From assembly GCA_964390555.1 (NCBI GenBank), contig CAYMJU010000032.1, positions 1 to 64,000 on the forward strand: a DNA stretch of 64,000 nucleotides, given 5' to 3'. Below are positions 59,062 to 64,000 of the stretch, one piece after another (position 1 is the stretch's first letter; the number at the start of each line of letters is the position of its first letter). This stretch comes from CAVTWS01 sp964390555. Lineage in GTDB: Bacteria; Actinomycetota; Acidimicrobiia; Acidimicrobiales; SHLQ01. Both the position numbers and the translations under genes were made by a program. Below the pieces are notes generated by a model. The model saw only the letters and a program-made list of their open reading frames with translations. It was not told the DNA's origin and did no database searches.

Positions 59062-60318
59062 TCAACCTGGGGAAATGATCTCGAAGTGCATGGGGTCGGG
59101 TACGAGCCACACACCGCCCCAGCCGAAGCCGTGCTCGACGAACGCGTCGACGAGTCGAGGGTCCTTGTTGGAGAAGGTTCCGGCCGGGTTCTCGGCCACG
59201 TTCAAGTCGACCGCGATGCCCCACGAATGGCGAGACAACGCGAGCCCGGGACCGATGCGCCGGGCCGCGTGGCACCCGGCGTAGCCGTCGGGGTCGACCA
59301 GATGACCGAGACCGCGGCTCTGGAGCTCAGCCAACACGCCCGCGATCTGATCGACGGCGTCGATGTGGCAGCGCGTGGTACCCACGAGCGGCAGATCGAC
59401 GGTCACGATGTGGGCCGCGACCCACCCGGGATCGATCTCCACGTCACGCCCGGCGAGCGGGCGGAAGGCGAACTCCCCGAACCGCTCCTTCACCAGCACC
59501 AACGGCAGCACCGCGTCGCCGTGACGGAGGAACGGGCTCTCGCCTTGCGCCCGCACCCGGATCGGCATCGGGGACGGGAGGGACTCGGTCAGCGCCGCTT
59601 CGACCACCAGGCGCGGTTCCTCGGACGTGACGAGCACGAATCGGTCGGTCACGACCCCGATGGCCGCGCCCGTGGCGTGCGACACGAGCACCTCGGCCCC
59701 GGAGCCGGCGACATCGTCGACGATGCCCGTCACCACGAGGTGGTGCCCACCGACGAGCTCCAGGCGGCCGCCGATACCGACCCCGCGGAGCCGGGCCGAC
59801 GTCTGCGTCAGCACCGCGCTGTCGTCGCTCCCGATCGTGTCGCCGAACGACGCTTCGAGACCCACGAGCGCCGCATAGCTGGCGGGATCCACCGCGAGGG
59901 TGTCGAGCGGAACCCGCCAGCCGTCATCCCATCGTTCGACGAGTTCGCCGTCGGAGCCGTGGACCGCGACGAGTCCGAGTTCCTCCCCGCGGACCACGGT
60001 CGACGCCTCGATCTCGGACCGCCCGACCACCGCTTCGCCGTAGGCGGCGGGAAGCCCACCGGAGGTCCAGGCGAGGAACATCGGCGGCCGCACGGGCACG
60101 ACCTCGCCGGTCGAATCGATCGCGCTCGTCGGTCCGGCCGACGGGGCGGTGAGCGCCGGGGTGACGGCCAGGGTGACCGGGGGAGGTGCGGGCACCGCAA
60201 CGGTTGCCGCGTCGGAACCCGAGGTCGCGAACGCGACCGCGAAACCGGCCACGACGCCGGCCGCGGCGACGAGGGCGAGGCCGACACCGATGCCCAGGCG
60301 TCCGACGACACGACTCAC
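59062..60318 (-). CDS. Membrane-anchored M15-like (VanY/DD-carboxypeptidase) protein
   Basis: 418 residues. N-terminal membrane anchor (~10-32, GVGLALVAAAGVVAGFAVAF), Pro/Ala linker, a beta-rich middle domain, and a C-terminal M15 metallopeptidase: zinc-site SRHSWGIAVDLN (His and Asp) and DPMHFEI (His). It would act on cell-wall peptide stems. The GTG start overlaps the stop of the anti-sigma gene (GTGA), the third gene of the sigma operon. Confidence 0.85.
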   Translation of the reverse strand: MSRVVGRLGIGVGLALVAAAGVVAGFAVAFATSGSDAATVAVPAPPPVTLAVTPALTAPSAGPTSAIDSTGEVVPVRPPMFLAWTSGGLPAAYGEAVVGRSEIEASTVVRGEELGLVAVHGSDGELVERWDDGWRVPLDTLAVDPASYAALVGLEASFGDTIGSDDSAVLTQTSARLRGVGIGGRLELVGGHHLVVTGIVDDVAGSGAEVLVSHATGAAIGVVTDRFVLVTSEEPRLVVEAALTESLPSPMPIRVRAQGESPFLRHGDAVLPLVLVKERFGEFAFRPLAGRDVEIDPGWVAAHIVTVDLPLVGTTRCHIDAVDQIAGVLAELQSRGLGHLVDPDGYAGCHAARRIGPGLALSRHSWGIAVDLNVAENPAGTFSNKDPRLVDAFVEHGFGWGGVWLVPDPMHFEIISPG

Positions 60319-62156
60319 CGGTGAAGCCCTCCGGCCACCGCTACCAACTCGGCCAGACCGAGCCCGTCGGAGCGCACGCTGACCACCCAGCCTCGCTCGA
60401 CCCACTCGAGGTGGCCGCGATCAGGATCCCAACGGCCGGCCACACCCCTGACGACCACGCCGACGACATCGGGCGAAGTGGGCGGGTCGAGCGTCGACCC
60501 GGGAAGCTGCACGATCGTGAAGCCGCTCTGCCCCGGGCCGGGCACCAGCACGGTGACCACGCCGTCATCGACACGCTCGGAGAGAGCCCGATCGCTCGTG
60601 AGGGCCCCTTCAGGCAACGACTCGGTTGACGGCGCCTGGAGCCAGCCGCTCGGCAAGGCAGTCCCGACGACACCGAGCGACGACGCGACCCGGATCAGCG
60701 CCGCCGAGCCGATCGACCCCGACACCTCGACGTCGACGGTCCGCCCCCCGCTCGCGGCGTGAAGACCGACTCGCATGCCCGAAGGATCGAGATACAGGCG
60801 ACCGCCGCCCGGGACATCGACGGGTCGGGCGAGAGGGTCGATCTCGCCGAACATCCTCGGTTCCTCCCACTCGCCGGTAGCCCTCACGACGAGCCACGCC
60901 CGCCCGTCGGTGTAGGAGCGCAGACCGACCGCGACGCCATCGACGACCCGGCCCGATCGGTACGGCTCGAACCCGTCGGGCAGCCAGGCCGGCTCGGGCG
61001 CCGGATCGGCCGGCGCCGACGGGTCGAAGCCTTCGGACCGCTCCGCAACTGGCGCCGCTGACGGCGGCTCGGGTGTCGGGGCACCGGGCGCCCGAGGGCT
61101 GAACGTGGCCTCGATCAGCACCGAGCCGGGCTCGTCCGCATAACCGTGGCGGCGGGCCCAGAGATCCCGATCGACGCCGTCGGCTGCCGTCACCGTCAGC
61201 CCCCGCAGCGTCATGGTCGCGGCATCGAGGTGGACCGTCGCCCGGTCGGTCGGATGGATCGCGCGCCAGTCTCCGACCGAGAGGAGCCCACCGACGAGCG
61301 ACTCGAACCGAGCCACCGTCGAGGAGACGATCACCGTGCCCCCGGTGCGGTCGATCGACATCGACGTGTCGGCCGAGACGCCCGGCGATACGAACGTGCC
61401 GGTGGGTACCACCAGATCGAGAGGGAGCGCGACACCGAGCGGTGCCCCGTCGACGGTCGCCCCGGCCGACGAGAACGGCACCCGGTCCACGACATGACGG
61501 ACGAGTGGTTCCTCGACTATGCACCCGGGTCGGAGCTGGATCGGGCACCCAAGCCGAGCCACGGTCCAAGCCTCGGACTCGTCCACGACGACCAGCACGT
61601 CGTTGCGAGGCCACCGCCCGGCGGGATGGTCGGTCGTGTCATCGAGTTCCAGGGTGAGGCGATCGGGCGCGGAATACGTCAACCGGCCCCTGAACGTGCG
61701 GATCGGGATGGCCGGGTCCCAACCCCGCTCGCTGATCTCCACGTCGACGTCGAGACGTTCCACCGCCACTTGGGCGGCGAGCACGTCGTCGGCCAGGTCG
61801 GCCACGGCGGTCGACACGCCGCGGTCGAACACGCCCCCGATCGTCGCGCCGGCGAGGCATCCGGCCAGGAACACAGCAGCCGCGGCTACGGCCAACCGGT
61901 TGCGGTGGCGCGGTGCCGATCGTCGGGCCGCTTCGGCGTCGAGCTCCGCGAGGATCCCGGCGACGAGATCCGGCGGAGCGACCGCAATCTGGATCCGCGC
62001 CGCGGCCCGCAGTTCGAGAGCTTGCCGTCGAAACGCCTCGGCGCCCGGTGGGAGCGGATCGGGAAGCGCCACGGGTTCCTCGCCGTCGAGCGCCGCCGAC
62101 ACGCGGACCAACAGGAGATCGTGGTCAGACATGGCTCGCCTCATCCCGCTCGTCAC
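60315..62156 (-). CDS. Anti-sigma-like membrane protein with MucB/RseB-like extracellular region
   Basis: 613 residues. Cytoplasmic N-terminus ~1-85 (MSDHDLLLVRVSAALDGEE...) in the position of an anti-sigma domain but without a zinc HxxxCxxC motif; one membrane helix ~88-108; extracellular remainder with a LolA/RseB-like segment (RTFRGRLTYSAPDRLTLELD) and a later WLPDGFEPY typical of the MucB/RseB C-terminal domain. GTG start coupled to the sigma gene. It would combine RseA and RseB functions in one chain. Assignment is inference from layout and motifs. Confidence 0.7.
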   Translation of the reverse strand: MTSGMRRAMSDHDLLLVRVSAALDGEEPVALPDPLPPGAEAFRRQALELRAAARIQIAVAPPDLVAGILAELDAEAARRSAPRHRNRLAVAAAAVFLAGCLAGATIGGVFDRGVSTAVADLADDVLAAQVAVERLDVDVEISERGWDPAIPIRTFRGRLTYSAPDRLTLELDDTTDHPAGRWPRNDVLVVVDESEAWTVARLGCPIQLRPGCIVEEPLVRHVVDRVPFSSAGATVDGAPLGVALPLDLVVPTGTFVSPGVSADTSMSIDRTGGTVIVSSTVARFESLVGGLLSVGDWRAIHPTDRATVHLDAATMTLRGLTVTAADGVDRDLWARRHGYADEPGSVLIEATFSPRAPGAPTPEPPSAAPVAERSEGFDPSAPADPAPEPAWLPDGFEPYRSGRVVDGVAVGLRSYTDGRAWLVVRATGEWEEPRMFGEIDPLARPVDVPGGGRLYLDPSGMRVGLHAASGGRTVDVEVSGSIGSAALIRVASSLGVVGTALPSGWLQAPSTESLPEGALTSDRALSERVDDGVVTVLVPGPGQSGFTIVQLPGSTLDPPTSPDVVGVVVRGVAGRWDPDRGHLEWVERGWVVSVRSDGLGLAELVAVAGGLHR

Positions 62157-62725
62157 CCACGGCCCACCTCGCCCGGCTTGGAGGTGTCGTCCTGGCCGGC
62201 ATCGAACCAGGCGACGAGGTCCCGACGCGCATGGAACACCCGGCTCTTCACCGTCCCTTCGGGAACGTTCAGGATCGACGCGACCTCGCGGTAGGTCATG
62301 CCGAGCACCTCGACGAGAACGAACGGCTCGCGCAGCCGCGGCGACAGCGAGTCGAGCGCCGCCTGCAACTCGTGACGCTGCTCGGCGATCGAAGGCGCCC
62401 GGCCCTCATCGGCGCGAAGCGCTCGCACGCGGAGGTGGCGGTCGCGCTGATCCCGCCGTCGTTGCGCCCGCATGTCGTCGATGGCCAAGTTGCGAGCGAT
62501 GCGCAACAACCACGACGAGAACCGGGACTCGAACCGGTACCCCGGCAACCCGCGATAGGCGCGAACGAACGTGTCCTGAGCGAGCTCGGCGGCCCGCTCC
62601 GGGTCACCGACGAGATGGCACAGGAACCGCCACACGTCGGTCTGGCAGTGCCGGACCAACTCGGCGAAGGCGTCGCGGTCGCCCGTCGCGGCAGCCTGCA
62701 CGACGACCGGGTCGGGCTCGTCCAT
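62153..62725 (-). CDS. ECF-family sigma factor (RpoE-like)
   Basis: 190 residues from ATG 62725 with GGAGGGGAG upstream. Region 2: VWRFLCHLVGDPERAAELAQD and SRFSSWLLRIARNLAIDDMR in pieces; region 4: LSPRLREPFVLVEVLGMTYR and VPEGTVKSRVFHARRDL. No region 3. It directs transcription of an extracytoplasmic stress regulon and is presumably held by the product of the next gene. Confidence 0.94.
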   Translation of the reverse strand: MDEPDPVVVQAAATGDRDAFAELVRHCQTDVWRFLCHLVGDPERAAELAQDTFVRAYRGLPGYRFESRFSSWLLRIARNLAIDDMRAQRRRDQRDRHLRVRALRADEGRAPSIAEQRHELQAALDSLSPRLREPFVLVEVLGMTYREVASILNVPEGTVKSRVFHARRDLVAWFDAGQDDTSKPGEVGRG

Positions 62726-62795
62726 CCGTCGCTCCCCTCCGCGGACAGCCTGCCCCATCGATCGCCAGCTGTCAGGCCGCCGTCACGGGGTCGGC

Positions 62796-64000
62796 TCAAC
62801 AGGCGCATTTGAGAACTGAGCCCCACGTCAACAGAAAGCCCGGTGGTCCGGCGAAGGTGACGCCGCCCCCGTCGCCGGGCAGCGAGAACGTCGCCAGTGC
62901 GAGCTGCCGAGCCGGGTCCCAGATCACCACCTGCCCGTTCAATGCCACGCGGAGCTGCGAACCGTCGGCGGTCACGTCGAGGTCGGTGATCGAACCGGCG
63001 GACGGATCCGCGGGGCTGATCGTCATGAGCGGCGTGGTCAAGTCGGGCGAGTAGCTCGTGACCCAGTAGGAGTCGCCGACGTACAGCACCCCGTCGTTGG
63101 TGACCGCAGCATGCACTTGCGGCGGGGTGTACCCCGGTCCGGGGACCGGCATCGACGCGACCCAGGTGTTCGACCGCACGGTCAGCGCTTCGAGGTCGAC
63201 GATGGCCACGTGTTGGGTAGACGGGTCGACGACGTACAGCGACCGGCCGTCGGGCGTGATCGTGAGGCTCACCGACTCCGGCGCCCCGGTCCCGATCGGT
63301 ACGGGGAGGAACACGCAGAACGACCAGTCCTCGGTGAGGCTCAACACGTGCACGAACGCCCAGCGCTCACCGCCGCCGGTCTCGGCACCGGCCGGGTCGA
63401 GCACCGGTGCATCACCTCTCGGGATCGTGTAGAGGGTGTACAGGAACTGATGGTCGGGCGCGAGGACCTGGGCTCGGGCCCGGCCCCGCATCTCGGGACC
63501 GAGCTCGACCTCGGGGCTGAACACGTCGGCCACCGTGCCGCTGGCCAGATCGAGACGGCGCACGAAGTAGCGGTCCGGGTCGAGCGGAGGCCAGAACTCG
63601 AGCAGGTACAGAGTCTGCTCGTCGAGCGTGAAGGTCTCGGGCTCGAAGTTCCCTTCGAGCTCATAGGTCGCCGGCTCGGGCCGGTCGCGCCAATACACGG
63701 TGAGCGACGTGGTCGCCCGCGACTCCGGTTCGTACAGTCCCGACGCCTGCCGCGGCGCCATGAGCACGGCGGCGTCGCCGTCCGGTGACACGTTCCTGAT
63801 CTCGAGATCGCCGGGCAGCGTGGCCGTCACCTCGGCCGCCCCGGTGGCGGGGTCGACCTGGGACAGTTCCGTGGCGACGCCGTCGGACTCCGCTTGGTAC
63901 AACGTCGAACCATCCGCGGACACCGCGCCGCCCTCGACGGTAAAGGTCGACACGCCCGAGACCGGGTCGAGGGCCGAGACGGATCCCTCGGCATCGCTCA
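62796..64000 (-). CDS. Beta-propeller (YncE/WD40-like) protein, 5' end cut by window edge
   Basis: At least 401 residues; the frame stays open to the right edge, so the start is outside the window. Repeated blades of the type ...SALDPVSG..., VSPDGDAAVLM, LTITPDGRSLYVVDPSTQH and LDVTADGSQLRVAL are typical of a 7-bladed propeller. Ends in LTWGSVLKCAC. Probably secreted or surface-associated; no signal can be seen. It lies 70 nt upstream of the sigma operon on the same strand. Confidence 0.75.
   Translation of the reverse strand, partial: SDAEGSVSALDPVSGVSTFTVEGGAVSADGSTLYQAESDGVATELSQVDPATGAAEVTATLPGDLEIRNVSPDGDAAVLMAPRQASGLYEPESRATTSLTVYWRDRPEPATYELEGNFEPETFTLDEQTLYLLEFWPPLDPDRYFVRRLDLASGTVADVFSPEVELGPEMRGRARAQVLAPDHQFLYTLYTIPRGDAPVLDPAGAETGGGERWAFVHVLSLTEDWSFCVFLPVPIGTGAPESVSLTITPDGRSLYVVDPSTQHVAIVDLEALTVRSNTWVASMPVPGPGYTPPQVHAAVTNDGVLYVGDSYWVTSYSPDLTTPLMTISPADPSAGSITDLDVTADGSQLRVALNGQVVIWDPARQLALATFSLPGDGGGVTFAGPPGFLLTWGSVLKCAC

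Noticed and set aside
1..64000. Insertion sequences, prophage or integrated plasmid
   Set aside because: No transposase, integrase, phage structural gene or target-site duplication found; composition is uniform.
1..64000. tRNA or rRNA genes
   Set aside because: No T-loop/acceptor pattern or rRNA signature seen in any intergenic gap; gaps are mostly shorter than 150 nt.

Overview
The window is gene-dense, very GC-rich DNA with almost no foreign or mobile content. I infer an actinobacterium, most likely of the class Acidimicrobiia. The reasons are strong G/C bias at third codon positions, frequent GTG starts, many 4-nt GTGA/ATGA gene overlaps, and actinobacterial-type families: a ferrochelatase with [2Fe-2S] cysteines, a MapB-like methionine aminopeptidase, an Rpf-like wall hydrolase, DUF2510/GPGWW-type motifs, and CoA-ester/P450 metabolism. 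The class assignment is inference; no rRNA or tRNA gene lies in the window.

Layout. 1-4.3 kb: molybdenum-cofactor genes (moaA partial, moeA), an FmdB-type zinc ribbon protein, a SAF-domain protein and uppP. 4.3-8.4 kb: a TldD metalloprotease with two tandem PmbA/TldE-like partners. 8.4-16 kb: hotdog thioesterase, ThDP-dependent acetolactate-synthase-like enzyme, nucleoside hydrolase, PAP2-like membrane protein, dxs and a cytochrome P450. 16-20 kb: a vapBC toxin-antitoxin operon with a triple 12-bp operator-like repeat, nfuA, an ABC-F ATPase and a divergent crotonase. 20-25 kb: a septum-formation-like membrane protein, an Rpf-like transglycosylase, hemH and a two-component system. 25-31 kb: a DUF1800/DUF1501 pair, an M1 peptidase and two paralogous lipoproteins. 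31-36 kb: a type IIA topoisomerase pair in parC-parE order. 36-42 kb: a RecB-like nuclease, a 49-residue membrane protein, an unknown protein with a ParB-like N-terminal box, a large unknown protein, mutM, a DUF445 protein and an M48 peptidase. 42-50 kb: a DUF3048 protein, an RNB ribonuclease, map with a MaoC hydratase, a GGDEF-EAL protein and a CDF transporter. 50.5-54.3 kb: a TPP riboswitch controlling a thiBPQ thiamine transporter. 54-64 kb: SGNH-like and amidohydrolase genes, a MarR/MFS pair, a CaiB-type CoA transferase, an ECF sigma factor / anti-sigma / M15 peptidase operon, and a partial beta-propeller protein.

How it works together: most loci are small housekeeping operons (Moco, isoprenoid precursor, heme, cell wall and undecaprenyl phosphate recycling, Fe-S assembly, DNA topology and repair, protein maturation) mixed with acyl-CoA metabolism and envelope stress signalling.

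Three window-wide patterns stand out. First, about 22 genes have a TANNNT hexamer only 6-9 nt before the start codon, which suggests widespread leaderless transcription. Second, a roughly 100-bp two-hairpin repeat follows gene 3' ends at four places. Third, a different 92-bp double-palindrome repeat occurs as a tandem pair and also inside the 5' coding end of hemH, apparently adding an in-frame N-terminal extension. The most interesting protein is the unknown one at 36.96 kb, which carries a GRGLAALIP box like that of ParB without any ParB DNA-binding domain.
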